NCBI GenBank assembly: GCA_002689655.1
Contig: NZHC01000015.1
Coordinates: 45,614-109,613, forward strand
Direction of reading: 5' to 3'
Origin: Rhodopirellula sp.
GTDB taxonomy: Bacteria; Planctomycetota; Planctomycetia; Pirellulales; Pirellulaceae
Length of the DNA stretch: 64,000 bases
Of the stretch, positions 16,905 to 26,444 are shown piece after piece; within the stretch, counting starts at the first letter, position 1, and the number at the start of each line of letters is the position of its first letter. Both the position numbers and the translations under genes were made by a program. A model generated the notes under the pieces. The model ran no database searches. It was not told where the DNA came from and saw only the letters and a list, made by a program, of their open reading frames with translations.

Positions 16905-17640
16905 GTGATGCCTAAATTTCAGTGTTCATGCTCGTTCGGATTCGGTGTTCGGGCTGCGTGTTGCAACTATTTAACCTTTCTTTTATCTCAGGGCAGCAAG
17001 ATGTTTTTGTCTCTGCCAAAATGTGAGAGCTCACGCGGCCCCATCTTGCCTGAATTGCTGGAAAGAATTCCTAACGCCCCATTTTCTTTTTTTATACTTC
17101 TCCCGCCATTTGCTGTCGTGTTCTTAGAGTACGCACCGCCTGTTCAGGCTCAGGAGGTTGAGGAGAAAGTCACTGATTCCGTGTTCACTGGCTCGCAGTT
17201 GGGAGAAGCATTGCCTGGATTTAAAGTCACTTCGCTTACAGGTGAATTCGAGGGAAAGATTTTGATCCCGTTAGTGATGCCACGGGTCAGCCCATTGTTG
17301 TTGTCTTCTGTTCAGGAGTTGACTCGGTCGGGGTTTGGATTGATGAGAGTCGTGACTCAATTTTCAGCGGAACGGAAAGAGAAGGAAATGAATGTCGCTG
17401 TCGTGTTTTTGACAGATGATGCAACAGCAACAGCGAAGTGGTCAAAAAATGTCCAACGCACGTTCAGTGACAACGTGCAATACGGGATGTTCACGGAAGG
17501 CAAGGAAATGCTGTTGTGTATGGTCTCAGCCGGAAGGTGATTGTCACGGTTCTGGTTGGTAACCAGGGAATGGTGACCGGGGATTTTGCACTCGTCCAGC
17601 CACAGTTGCAGGTGGATAGGCCCGCGATTCTTGAGTCCGC
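16905..17640 (+). pseudogene. Decayed redoxin/thioredoxin-like secreted protein gene
   Basis: The longest frame (GTG at 16905, ATG at 16908) gives 211 residues with a hydrophobic stretch ending in PVQAQE near residue 80. Coherent protein sequence jumps between frames. Around 17255-17295 a better reading is in another frame (KDFDPVSDATGQPIVVVF), then the first frame resumes with VQELTRSGFGLMR. At about 17515 the frame shifts again, and YGLSRKVIVTVLVGNQG and DFALVQPQLQVDRPAILE continue to about 17630. Joined across three shifts this resembles the small redoxin-like exported proteins common in Planctomycetes, an assignment I make from memory of the pattern. At least three frame changes make this a pseudogene unless the assembly is at fault. 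Confidence 0.6.
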
Positions 17641-17652
17641 AGGTTGCCAACC

Positions 17653-17976
17653 ATGGCATCGATCAGCAAAGAGAGCACGGTCAGGCTGTGGTAGTCGACC
17701 ATTGGTCGGTTGGTTCGATTTTTTCGAATCGATGCCGTTCCACTTGTAATGACGTGGGGCCAGCAGGGTGCATGGTTGGCAGTTGCCTGTGATGATGGAA
17801 CCGTGCGTGTTATCAATCCTGATACAATGAAAGCAACAGCAAAAGTCAGTGCGAATGATTTATGGTGGTACGGAATTAGGGTGGTACGTCATTCAAGCTC
17901 ATCCCGGGGATGGAAGCTTGGCTGTTGGTAGTCGACAGCAACGTTTGGCTGAAGACGATTTTGTTGACAACGAATG
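17653..17976 (+). pseudogene. Decayed WD40-repeat protein fragment
   Basis: One frame from 17653 reads SISKESTVRLW, meets an in-frame TAG at 17692-17694, and continues with RLVRFFRIDAVP, then GAWLAVACDDGTVRVINPDT. TVRLW and DDGTVRVINPDT are classic WD40 blade ends, and the hydrophobic run before the second is the next blade. Near 17880 the frame breaks, and a different frame reads YVIQAHPGDGSLAVGS, another blade start, up to a TGA at about 17976. This is the remnant of a beta-propeller with one stop and at least one frameshift. It directly follows the decayed redoxin-like gene. Confidence 0.6.
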
Positions 17977-18042
17977 ATTTTTAAATTTGGTTCATCGTCT
18001 GCATGGAACGATGAGCCAATACTCAGTAAGGAGATTACCTAG

Positions 18043-18903
18043 ATGCGACCTGATGCGAAGAAAATGTTCATTCTGGCTTGCTCGCACTTCGTAAGTGCAA
18101 CCTGCAAACGACGAGTCCGAAATGGAATCGGCTTTGGTTTTAGTGTTGTGGTACTCAACGCCTGCGTTGGTTTTTCTGGTTTCAATTATTCTGTTGCCCA
18201 TGCAGAAAATGACAATGAAGATGGAGGATTGAATCTTTTTATTCTCTCAGGTCAATCGAACATGGCGGGGATGAAGCCGGAGGAGTCCTTCACACCCGCG
18301 GTTGAAAAGGCATTCGGGAAAGACCGAGTGCTGGTGGTTAAAGATGCTCATGGTGGTCAGCCTATTCGGAGATGGTACAAGGGCTGGAAAGCTGCTGATG
18401 GCACTCGTCCGGAAAAGACTGGTGACCTCTATGACCGCCTGATGCAAAAGGTTCAGGACGAACTGAAAAAAACGGATAGGGGTGTGAAGACAGTGACCTT
18501 TGTATGGATGCAAGGAGAGCGGGATGCGAAAGAGCGGCATGGCGACATCTATGGCGCTAGCTTGAAAGGTCTGTTTGACCAACTCGCGACGGACCTCAGG
18601 CGGGATGACTTGAATTTTGTGGTGGGACGCTTGAGCGACTTTGATATGTCAGATCAGCGTTATCCGCACTGGACGATGGTGCGAAAACAGCAGGTGATGC
18701 TGGCTGGGAAAAATCCCAATTGTGTCTGGGTAGATACGGATGACCTTAACGATGGTGCGAATCGAAGTGGGAAAATAATCAAGAATGATTTACATTACTC
18801 CGCTGATGGTTATGTGACTCTCGGACAACGCTTTGCTGATCAGGCCGTCCAATTGATTAGAGCACAGGCTGGCGTAAAAATTGATCAATCGACCAAGCCC
18901 TGA
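18043..18903 (+). CDS. Sialate O-acetylesterase-like secreted esterase (SASA/GDSL type)
   Basis: The 286-residue product is predicted to be exported: a hydrophobic stretch at about 28-54 ends in SVAHAEN. The mature part opens with NLFILSGQSNMAG, where Ser72 of GQSN is the nucleophile in the SASA (carbohydrate esterase family 6-like) group. The matching Asp and His are in DLHYSADGY (Asp249, His251). These enzymes remove acetyl groups from sugars or sialic acid; which substrate is used here cannot be told. An AAGGAG ribosome site precedes the ATG at a normal distance. A creatininase-family gene follows after a 53-bp gap, so the two may be co-transcribed. Confidence 0.88.
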   Translation: MRPDAKKMFILACSHFVSATCKRRVRNGIGFGFSVVVLNACVGFSGFNYSVAHAENDNEDGGLNLFILSGQSNMAGMKPEESFTPAVEKAFGKDRVLVVKDAHGGQPIRRWYKGWKAADGTRPEKTGDLYDRLMQKVQDELKKTDRGVKTVTFVWMQGERDAKERHGDIYGASLKGLFDQLATDLRRDDLNFVVGRLSDFDMSDQRYPHWTMVRKQQVMLAGKNPNCVWVDTDDLNDGANRSGKIIKNDLHYSADGYVTLGQRFADQAVQLIRAQAGVKIDQSTKP

Positions 18904-18956
18904 ATCGGTCACTCAGGGCGGCTTGTTTATCTCTTGATTTGTGATGGAAGGTTCCG

Positions 18957-19772
18957 ATGGCACAACAGATGGCAAATGATGCCAAGCCATGGTTGTTGGC
19001 TGAGTGCAATTATAAGTACATCAAGGATGCTGATGTTCGAGTCGCTGTGATTCCATTAGGAGCGACAGAACCTCACAACCTGCATTTGCCATATGGGACG
19101 GACGTTTATGAGGCAACCATCATTGGTGAACGTATTTGCCAAGAGGCGTTTCAGAAGGGAGCAGCCGTCACCTTACTGCCGACTGTTCCCTTTGGTGTGC
19201 AAACGAATATGCGTAAGTTGCCGCTGGCTATCAACGTGAATCCAGCGACACTGGATTTGTTTCTCACTGACCTCATCGAATCTCTGGTGAATTCTGGCGT
19301 CAAAAAAATAGTCCTTTTGAACAGCCATGGCGGTAATGATTTCAAGCCATTGTTGAGGACTTTGGCAGGCAGGGACCTGACGGTTTTTCTGTGCGACTGG
19401 TTCAAAATGGTACAGGATGTCTATTCATCAATTTTTGAACATCCCGAGGATCATGCTGGCGAAATGGAGACTTCCATTGCACTAGCCTATTTTCCTGATT
19501 TGGTGGCCACTGCACCTGACGGATCCTTACTGGCCGATGAGGGCGATACTCGGGAAAATCGCTTTCATGCGGTGAATCAAGGTTGGGTACAGATCACGAG
19601 AAGGTGGGATTTATTGACCACGAATTGTGGATCGGGGTTCCCACACGCAGCGACGGCTGAAAAGGGGGAACGGTTGATGGCGTTGATTTGTGACCGAATG
19701 GGACAATTTCTTCTGGAGTTGTCCGAATCCGAGTTGGACAGAGATTTCCCATTTGTGGAATCCACCGACTGA
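18957..19772 (+). CDS. Creatininase-family amidohydrolase
   Basis: The 271-residue protein has the metal-binding pattern of the creatininase family: PLGATEPH with Glu38 and His40, the TDVY Asp49, NSHGGN with His124, and HAGEMETS with Glu169/Glu171. Family members hydrolyse cyclic amides (creatinine) or act on formamides in riboflavin/F420 biosynthesis (ArfB-like) and on mycofactocin (MftE). No signal peptide is present, so it is cytoplasmic. Nothing in the neighbourhood points to a cofactor pathway; the partner gene upstream is an exported esterase. I therefore leave the substrate open. Confidence 0.9.
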   Translation: MAQQMANDAKPWLLAECNYKYIKDADVRVAVIPLGATEPHNLHLPYGTDVYEATIIGERICQEAFQKGAAVTLLPTVPFGVQTNMRKLPLAINVNPATLDLFLTDLIESLVNSGVKKIVLLNSHGGNDFKPLLRTLAGRDLTVFLCDWFKMVQDVYSSIFEHPEDHAGEMETSIALAYFPDLVATAPDGSLLADEGDTRENRFHAVNQGWVQITRRWDLLTTNCGSGFPHAATAEKGERLMALICDRMGQFLLELSESELDRDFPFVESTD

Positions 19773-20215
19773 CAGCCCGCTCGAAGCTAGAACCTCGGTG
19801 GCGGGCCATCCGATGGGTGACGGTATCTTGTCCCTTGAACACTCGTGACACATTTTTGGGAATAGTATTGCGCGGTTGAAATGTATTTTCTCGATAAATA
19901 GCGGAAGTGGTCGAGAAGCAGGGGTGATTTCGATTCACGATCGCCAATGACAACGAACTGGCCCAAATTTGGATCCTGATGCCGGCTGGTAGGCCTGATG
20001 AACCAGTGAAGGTTCGGTCTCACCCACCGGGCAACCTGAACTGAGCGCAATGGTTTTGCCTGCCACAATCGTTGGTTTGCGGATTGGTTTGATCTCAACT
20101 TTTCAGGGCATCAATACGAAGAGCCGCTGACAGCACGAGTGCATTGGACATGGACCGACGTGCCAAACAGCAGATGGCTTATCTGAGGTAGTGATCTTCA
20201 GCTGGGATGCGTCTG
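19773..20215. other. Intergenic region between convergent genes
   Basis: About 440 bp lie between the plus-strand creatininase gene and the minus-strand GDPD gene. Apart from the weak hairpin at its left end I see no gene or repeat. Confidence 0.5.
19776..19807 (+). terminator. Possible hairpin after the creatininase gene
   Basis: GCCCGC at 19776-19781 pairs with GCGGGC at 19802-19807, just after the stop codon. The loop is 20 nt and no T-run follows, so the termination role is weak. Confidence 0.25.
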
Positions 20216-22072
20216 CTATTGTTCGGTCACAATGGGTGCGACACCGAAGGTCTCGGATAGTTCCAGGAGTAGGCGTTCTGCAGGATTCAAAGTTGATCGC
20301 TCAGCAAGGACGCGTCGCGCCAGGTCAGGCTTATCCGTGATCAGCCCATCCACGCCGATCCCGATCATCCGCGACATCGTTACCGCATCATTTATCGTCC
20401 ACACGTAAACCTCTTTTCCGCTCGCGTGGGCACGTTGGATAAATGATCGATTGACGAACATTGCATTAACGGCAAGAAAGTCTGCTTTGGTGTTCTGAAT
20501 CTTTCCACCTAACACCGACATCAGCAGCCCGACGCGGCAACTAGGATCCAGTTGTTTCATTTTTGACACTGCATCCAGGTTCAATGACATGTACATCACA
20601 TCAGACGACATATCGTGTGTGTTCACTAGGTTCAGCACTCGCAGTTCAAGGTCTTTGTCATGACCATAGTATTTCAGTTCAATGACAACCTTTGTTTTTC
20701 CCTTGCAGGTAGTGAGTAATTCAGACAAAGTCGGAACACGTTCACTGCTGAAAGAAGGATCTTTGTGACTGCCAATATCAATCGATTCAATGTCCGCCAT
20801 GGTCGCATCCCAGATTTTGAGATCAACGTTAGCTAATTTCATGAAGTCGCTGTCATGGAAAACAACGATTTGGTCATCGCTTGTCTCCTGCACATCAATC
20901 TCTACCCAGTCAGTGGCAAAGTCGATGGCTTGCTGTATCGCGGCTAGAGTGTTTTCTGGAGCGGCAACAGAGGCGCCACGATGGGCAATGATGTCGACAT
21001 TGTCTTCCAGCCTAATACTTTCCAATGTCCAGATCCCGATGACTGCCGCCGCCGTCAATCCAATCAGACTGCCTGCAATGAGACGTTTGCCCGTGATGCG
21101 GATGCCGCCATGTGTGTCAGGTGAGTTTTCAGAATGATGGTTTTTGAAATGGAAGTTCCCTTCATCACATCCAATTTCCCGGTACAAGTTCAACCAAAAC
21201 GCTGCAAACAGGCTACTGCCAACCATTTGGATCGCTAAGTTGGCAATCGCCCACATCAGCAGGAACCCCCCCAGTTGGATGACCAGCAGGCTGAGTGATG
21301 TGACTGTCTCCGGGATAATTCGTTGACCAACCCAAATTACCACGGACGTTACTGAGGCAGATAAGACAAATCCAGCCAGAAGTAAAATGGTGAACAGGAG
21401 AATGATTCGACACCGCGAACCGATCGTACGATGGGTACTCTCTTGGAGTGCCCGTGAGGCCGGTATCTGCTCAAACAGAACGAGTGGCAGCGCAAGTATC
21501 CAACCGGAGAATAATCTCAATAACAGAATCGCCAAGACAATGATCAGTACCGCGCCGATCGAAACAGCAGCCATGAATTCAGGTGGCTGTTCCTGAAGAT
21601 AGAAATTGATATCGAACTCGCTCAGGAGCATCGTGTAGGTAACCGCAGCGATACCGAGAAATGGTACAGCCAGCAGCCCAACACGGATGATCAGTCGGGC
21701 CGTGACCTGACTGATTTGCCATGCATGTGCCATTGCGAAACGAATAGCAGCAACCGTGCCCGTCCTATGGCTGAGGGGTGCCACGAGGATAGCCATCAGT
21801 GCTGCTTGGCCGAGAATGATAATTCCCAGCCACAAAGCACCCAACGTGATCACGCAGATCCAACCCGCCGGTTCAAGCAAGAAAAAGAGAATGTCTTGAT
21901 CTGCAAGTACCGTCTTTCCGGATAGGCGGAGAAGCAATTGCGATAACACAGTCAAAAGTGGTGTCAAAAGGACAACTGCGATGACTGTGTAGAGTCCATT
22001 TGTCTGCAATAGTTGAGGCCAATGGCGACTGAAATCTCCAAGCGTTTTGAGAAGAGTATTTTTCGTTAACAT
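20216..22072 (-). CDS. Membrane glycerophosphodiester phosphodiesterase (GDPD)
   Basis: The 618-residue protein joins an N-terminal membrane domain (about 20-350, seven or eight helices, the GDPD membrane-domain type) to a C-terminal GDPD catalytic barrel (about 358-600). Catalytic and metal residues are visible: HRGAS with His364 and Arg365, PENT with Glu373, VEIDVQ with Glu391 and Asp393, and FHDSD with His406. A matching C-terminal signature WTINDA is present. Such enzymes split glycerophosphodiesters to glycerol-3-phosphate and an alcohol, and the membrane domain places the reaction at the membrane. A DUF308 gene lies upstream on the same strand with a 12-bp gap, so the two are probably one operon. 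Confidence 0.92.
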   Translation of the reverse strand: MLTKNTLLKTLGDFSRHWPQLLQTNGLYTVIAVVLLTPLLTVLSQLLLRLSGKTVLADQDILFFLLEPAGWICVITLGALWLGIIILGQAALMAILVAPLSHRTGTVAAIRFAMAHAWQISQVTARLIIRVGLLAVPFLGIAAVTYTMLLSEFDINFYLQEQPPEFMAAVSIGAVLIIVLAILLLRLFSGWILALPLVLFEQIPASRALQESTHRTIGSRCRIILLFTILLLAGFVLSASVTSVVIWVGQRIIPETVTSLSLLVIQLGGFLLMWAIANLAIQMVGSSLFAAFWLNLYREIGCDEGNFHFKNHHSENSPDTHGGIRITGKRLIAGSLIGLTAAAVIGIWTLESIRLEDNVDIIAHRGASVAAPENTLAAIQQAIDFATDWVEIDVQETSDDQIVVFHDSDFMKLANVDLKIWDATMADIESIDIGSHKDPSFSSERVPTLSELLTTCKGKTKVVIELKYYGHDKDLELRVLNLVNTHDMSSDVMYMSLNLDAVSKMKQLDPSCRVGLLMSVLGGKIQNTKADFLAVNAMFVNRSFIQRAHASGKEVYVWTINDAVTMSRMIGIGVDGLITDKPDLARRVLAERSTLNPAERLLLELSETFGVAPIVTEQ

Positions 22073-22084
22073 TGGTAAACGTAA

Positions 22085-22681
22085 TCAATCAACCAGCGGA
22101 GTGTCCGAGTTCTGGTTCTGCGATGCCTGCTTTGATGCATCCTTGCCAATTGCAATCAGTTGTCGCACGGTGATTGCAATGGCCAGCATGGAAATACCGG
22201 TCAGTAAGAAATCGATGCCGGCTAGGATACCAATGATCTCCAACGCTTCTTCGCCCGTTCGTGTGTACATCCAATATCCAAGACCCACTGCAATGACACC
22301 ACTGAAAAACAGCAATAGCCAACCCTTTGCCGGGCGATAACTAAAAGCAGTGACCATTTTCCAGACACCACCAGCCACGAAAAAGATGGACATCACCAAA
22401 ATAACCATTTTTGACCCGATCCAAGGTTCGGTCAGAAGGCCAATGCCGGAAACGGTGGAAACCAAACCGATGATGATTGGTGAGATTTTTTGCGACCAAC
22501 GCTCAGCCCACCAACCCGTCAACAATTGAATAATTCCAGCGATCAGCAGAACCACGCCAATCACACCGATCACCCACGTTCCAGCGACACTTGGTGCCGC
22601 GAATGCAAGGCAACCAAGCAGAGTAAGAACAGCACCTGTGAAGAAAAGTGGCATTGTTCGAGGAAATTCATGGTCTGTCAT
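22085..22681 (-). CDS. DUF308/HdeD-like integral membrane protein
   Basis: The 198-residue product consists of about six hydrophobic helices in three pairs with short polar turns: FFTGAVLTLLGCLAFAAP, TWVIGVIGVVLLIAGIIQLL, then more of the same. This is the pattern of the HdeD/DUF308 family, named for an acid-resistance membrane protein of E. coli. Function here is unproven. The C-terminus is polar. It sits upstream of the GDPD gene on the same strand with only 12 bp between them. HdeD-type proteins have no catalytic motif, so a structural or stress role is most likely. Confidence 0.85.
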   Translation of the reverse strand: MTDHEFPRTMPLFFTGAVLTLLGCLAFAAPSVAGTWVIGVIGVVLLIAGIIQLLTGWWAERWSQKISPIIIGLVSTVSGIGLLTEPWIGSKMVILVMSIFFVAGGVWKMVTAFSYRPAKGWLLLFFSGVIAVGLGYWMYTRTGEEALEIIGILAGIDFLLTGISMLAIAITVRQLIAIGKDASKQASQNQNSDTPLVD

Positions 22682-22825
22682 GATTGATCGCCAGTCGCAG
22701 GGAAATGAATGGTTGGTTCACATGCTACCACGCGTCGGGGCACGGGGAACGTGCCATGAGTTGGTGCAATGAAAAAATTCCCTATGTCTCTGAGGAATAC
22801 CGCGATCATCGCCTGACCAATCGGT

Positions 22826-24577
22826 TTACCCTTTGGTGAACTTGAGCGGTGGCGTTCCTTCGGTATCACCGATCATATAGAAGTCGAGCTTTCCGTCTTT
22901 GAATAGAACTTGGGCCAGCATCACCCCTTCATCGTTCATTTCCATCGCCAGAATTCCCTTGTCATCGACATCCCAGACACCGGTGACTTCCTGCGATTGA
23001 TCACCCTGAGAGTACGTCCAAGCAAAAGTGCCGTCGTCCTTCAGGTCCATCTGAAAGCCACGCCCATCTCTGTTTGCTGACCATGATCCCACGAGTTGGT
23101 CCTTGGTAATATTAGATGTCGGTTGTGGTGGAAGAACCTCCTTGGGTAGATCAGGGAGTTTGGCATCCGGTTCAACACTCAGGAGCAACTGAATTGCAAC
23201 CGGGTCGGTTGGGGTCAGTGCGACCAGTCGTTCCAGTTCGGTTGCCGCTACTTGGTCGTGTCCGGCGGTGATGTATTGGTACGAAAGTACTAGCAAGCCA
23301 GCATTGTTATCTGGATTATCGGTGACAAACTGCTCTAGTTTTCGCAATTGCTCGGTATAGATATCGACCTGCGGGTAGAGGCCAATCATGGTCGTCCAGT
23401 CCCAGCCGGGACCAACACTCAATACTGCATACAGCGTGGCTGCTGACTCCTGATATTGCCCCAGTGCAAAGAGAGTCAATGCCCGAAACTCGTGCATCAC
23501 TGCATCATTGGGACTTTCCTTGAGTGCTTCATCGGTAGATTTAAGGGCTGCTGCGTAATCGCCTGCGTAGAAGTCATTTCGAGCTTCGTCAAAGATGGTC
23601 AGCGAACCTTCAGGCACCTCTGATGTCGGCGCGTTTGTCGGGTTGCTTGATAGCGTTGTTTCGTCAGGGGCCATGATGATCGGCTGCGAATAGTCGTAAA
23701 CGCTGTTGTCAATCACGACAGTGCTGGGTGTCACGTAGGGGTTGTAATAGTTGTTGTAACCAAATGCCCAGCCGACTCGATTGATGCCCCAGGTTGTCAA
23801 TCCGAATGCCGTCAATGCTGGGTAACGATTCCACCAGTAATTCCAGCATGTGGGTGGCCGCCATGGATGATGCCACGAACCGTGGTGCCATTGTTGGTGA
23901 TGGCTATAGTGGTGGTCGTACCAGTTGTCCCAGCCGTACCCAGGTCGATTGTGTTCAGGGTGACGGTAACCGGGACGTTGCTCCAGACGATCATTTAATG
24001 ACGCGCGTCGGTCGTCAATGCTGGGGCGGTCTGGACGATTGGGACGGTTGGGACGACCTCCATCAAGGCCAGGCAAGTTGGGCATTACCGAAGGACGGTC
24101 AGTGCCGGGACGCAAGCCATTTCCGGGTCGGGCCGCCGGAAGTGTCGAGGGTCGACCATTGGGTAATGAAGGACGCGTGGAGGGCCGGTCGTCCGGCAAT
24201 GAAGGTCGAGTCGAGGGTAGCGAAGGCCGCTTTGATGGAAGCGACGGGCGTGTTGATGGGAAAGACGGTTTTATAGATGGCATGGACGGCCGCGTGGACG
24301 GGAACGATGGTCTTTTGGACGGCATCGCAGGTCGCGTCGAAGGCATCGATGGTCGTGAGACCGAAGGGATCCCTGTGCCGGGTCGAGTCGGCCGACTGAA
24401 GCTGGGGCTGGGGCTGGGCCTCGTGGTTGTGGGACGACTCATGTTGCTGCGATTGAAGTTCGGGCGACTTGCACTACCGCGACCGCCACCTCCACCTCCT
24501 CGTCCGCGAGCTTGCAATTCGCTGATCGGCGTTATGAGCAATGCTCCGGCCAGCAGAAATTTGGATGCTGTCTTCAT
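22826..24577 (-). CDS. Exported Pro-rich/TPR protein with C-terminal lipocalin-like domain
   Basis: A signal peptide (about 1-23) begins this 583-residue protein. Residues 24-170 are low complexity: Gly/Arg-rich, then many imperfect copies of a PSTRPS-type nonapeptide, encoded by a tandem DNA repeat. A His/Trp/Tyr-rich segment (about 195-290, with HHYSHHQQWHH) follows and then a hydrophobic Asn/Tyr-rich part. Residues about 335-470 look like TPR helices (AGDYAAALKSTDEALKESPNDA). The final about 85 residues (LVGSWSANRDGRGF to the end) resemble a small lipocalin-like beta barrel. I infer an outer-envelope or cell-surface protein; a biochemical role is not visible. A DUF4440-type exported protein is encoded directly upstream with a 61-bp gap, so they may be co-transcribed. 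Confidence 0.85.
   Translation of the reverse strand: MKTASKFLLAGALLITPISELQARGRGGGGGGRGSASRPNFNRSNMSRPTTTRPSPSPSFSRPTRPGTGIPSVSRPSMPSTRPAMPSKRPSFPSTRPSMPSIKPSFPSTRPSLPSKRPSLPSTRPSLPDDRPSTRPSLPNGRPSTLPAARPGNGLRPGTDRPSVMPNLPGLDGGRPNRPNRPDRPSIDDRRASLNDRLEQRPGYRHPEHNRPGYGWDNWYDHHYSHHQQWHHGSWHHPWRPPTCWNYWWNRYPALTAFGLTTWGINRVGWAFGYNNYYNPYVTPSTVVIDNSVYDYSQPIIMAPDETTLSSNPTNAPTSEVPEGSLTIFDEARNDFYAGDYAAALKSTDEALKESPNDAVMHEFRALTLFALGQYQESAATLYAVLSVGPGWDWTTMIGLYPQVDIYTEQLRKLEQFVTDNPDNNAGLLVLSYQYITAGHDQVAATELERLVALTPTDPVAIQLLLSVEPDAKLPDLPKEVLPPQPTSNITKDQLVGSWSANRDGRGFQMDLKDDGTFAWTYSQGDQSQEVTGVWDVDDKGILAMEMNDEGVMLAQVLFKDGKLDFYMIGDTEGTPPLKFTKG
24150..24420. repeat. Degenerate tandem repeats encoding Pro/Arg/Ser units
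   Basis: Within the preceding gene, imperfect units of about 27 bp encode RPSMPST-, RPSLPSK- and RPSLPDD-type peptides. They differ at third codon positions and by conservative changes, so they look like an old amplified array. Confidence 0.7.
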
Positions 24578-24638
24578 TATCGGTCGATTCTCAAAAGTGT
24601 AGAAGTTTGCCTGAGGGATATTCGAAAGATATGCTTGA

Positions 24639-25616
24639 TCACTTGGCCGATCGCGTCGGCGGTGGTGGGCGTTTTACCATCGTGATCGGTTCCATATTCT
24701 CTCGAACGCTACCGGCGACAATCAGGCTACGGTATTGCCATGTCACCATTTCAGCATCATGAAGATTGTAGGCTGTGGTTGCGGTGACAGTTTCACCACT
24801 CGCCGTAACGCCAGCAGAAGTCAGCAGCCATTCCTTGCCGTGTTTAGTCCACAGCCCGCTAAAGAAACCACCATGGGAATCAAAGGTCCAGGAACGGATT
24901 TTTTTTCGGGCTGGATCCCATCCAATGCGTTGAACTCCACTCATCTCATTGCCATCTCGCGTTTGCACATTGAAGCGTCGTAGCAAGTAATTTCCGTCTT
25001 CCGACCAACCGCAGGTTGTATGAACTACCGAGTTGTCATCTTCATTGACCCAGTTGCCTGTCAGCCATGAAAGTTGTTCCAGTTGTTCCTTGCGGCTAAC
25101 CGTAGTGGCCGGCAGATTCTTGAGCGAGTTGATCCGCCATTTGCCATCTTTCTCCAGCGTGTGTAACGCGATGTAACGACTTTGAGTCCGCACGTGGTCT
25201 GGTGATTCAGCAGTTAGGATAACGCCTTCTTCCATCATGACACGGTCAGTAATTTTTCTAATCCGCTCGATCGTTATTTCATCAATGGTCGCGTTGCTGG
25301 AATTGCGAAATACATTATCGAATACTGCGACAATCGCTTCTCGACCCTGTGTCAGTTCACCAAACTCATCCAAAAACTCAGCGTTAGCCGTAAACATATT
25401 CCCGATCGCTGCAGCATCTTGCTTCGCATAGGCGTCAACGAATGCTTGAGCACTGTCAAGGAACGGCTTGTGCTCTTCCGCAACTTCAATCGGTGCATCG
25501 TTTGCTAATACAGCCTGATCTCCCAGAGACGTAGGATTTTGACCCAACGCAGTGTGCGGAAGGGTAAATAGAGCACCTATTAATATCAACGGCGCGGCAC
25601 AAGTGATGTATTTCAT
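24639..25616 (-). CDS. Exported SnoaL-like/DUF4440 protein
   Basis: The 325-residue product has a clear signal peptide (about 1-25, ending ALGQN). An N-terminal SnoaL-like (DUF4440/SgcJ) domain, about 50-165, contains FVDAYAKQDAAAIGNMFTANAEFLDEFGE, typical of this small alpha+beta barrel. The C-terminal half (about 180-310, starting LEQLSWLTGNW) is a second beta-rich domain found in related exported proteins of Planctomycetes. SnoaL-like folds can be enzymes or ligand-binding domains; no catalytic residue can be named. The stop lies 61 bp upstream of the Pro-rich protein gene on the same strand. Confidence 0.88.
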   Translation of the reverse strand: MKYITCAAPLILIGALFTLPHTALGQNPTSLGDQAVLANDAPIEVAEEHKPFLDSAQAFVDAYAKQDAAAIGNMFTANAEFLDEFGELTQGREAIVAVFDNVFRNSSNATIDEITIERIRKITDRVMMEEGVILTAESPDHVRTQSRYIALHTLEKDGKWRINSLKNLPATTVSRKEQLEQLSWLTGNWVNEDDNSVVHTTCGWSEDGNYLLRRFNVQTRDGNEMSGVQRIGWDPARKKIRSWTFDSHGGFFSGLWTKHGKEWLLTSAGVTASGETVTATTAYNLHDAEMVTWQYRSLIVAGSVRENMEPITMVKRPPPPTRSAK

Positions 25617-26444
25617 GATTCAAGTCAGATCAAGTTTTCTCTGTGACGAGAGTGGCTAGGGCATCAATAAGCTGAGAAGTAGGATGTACAGTTGCTGCGT
25701 GTCTGGCCCAATCGCGTTGTCAGGTCATCGCATGACGTGTCAGCGTTTGCTCGCAATCGGCTTCCACCGCCGGAATATCGAGGTTGGTCTAAATCGACCG
25801 AGCGGTTGACGGAACGGCTCCTATTGTAGCAGTAGCTTGGTGGGAAAGGCCAACAGGAGTTGGATGATCTAGCTTTTGAATGGACTGGTGAACGTTGCAA
25901 AATTGCTCCTTTTTACCTTCCAACTTCGTGCCGGGCGTGCGCATGGAATCCGATTCATGCACGTGACAGGATGACGGATCCACCCCGATGTGTTTCTTTT
26001 TTCCTACAGGGGTTTGTTTCGAGTAAGACATTTGTCCTCGGAGGTATTGGTTCGCAAGATTGGTTTTGCTTGAATAAGCCGCAAATGAATCGTGTGGTCA
26101 ATGCACAAAGTAAGTTGTGTTTGCACCGCAGTACCACTATGCCGGGTTTGAGTCATGTGCCAATTCACCGCAGTGGTATGTAAATTTCCCCAAATTGCGA
26201 TTGCAGTTCTGGTCCCAGCTACATGGCAGGGAATACTTGGCATTCTTAGAGGTGATCAATCCGCGGAAAAAAATTCACCTTCCTCAGACACTTGCAAGTG
26301 ATTATGAATTTTGTTGTTCAGGTACCGTACTCAGCGGCGATAATCAGTTTGAGATTTTGCAGGACTTGTTACCCTGTGCTTCGGCAAAACTGGGCTGAGG
26401 ACGCTGCAGAATGGACGCTGCAGAATGCCGCCAGTACATTTTCA
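25617..26444. other. Intergenic region without a recognised gene
   Basis: About 830 bp lie between the DUF4440 gene and the bestrophin-like gene. Short ORFs exist on both strands but none resembles a protein family. A 14-bp duplication (GGACGCTGCAGAAT, 26399-26426) sits next to the bestrophin stop codon. The promoter of the downstream minus-strand genes must be in or near this region. Confidence 0.45.
26399..26426. repeat. 14-bp direct duplication beside the bestrophin gene
   Basis: GGACGCTGCAGAAT is repeated exactly (26399-26412, 26413-26426) in non-coding DNA just beyond the bestrophin stop codon. Confidence 0.85.

Noticed and set aside
25860..26183. Plus-strand ORF of 107 residues between the DUF4440 and bestrophin genes
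   Set aside because: Amino acid composition looks random (many Cys, Trp and Pro without pattern), with no ribosome site or family resemblance.
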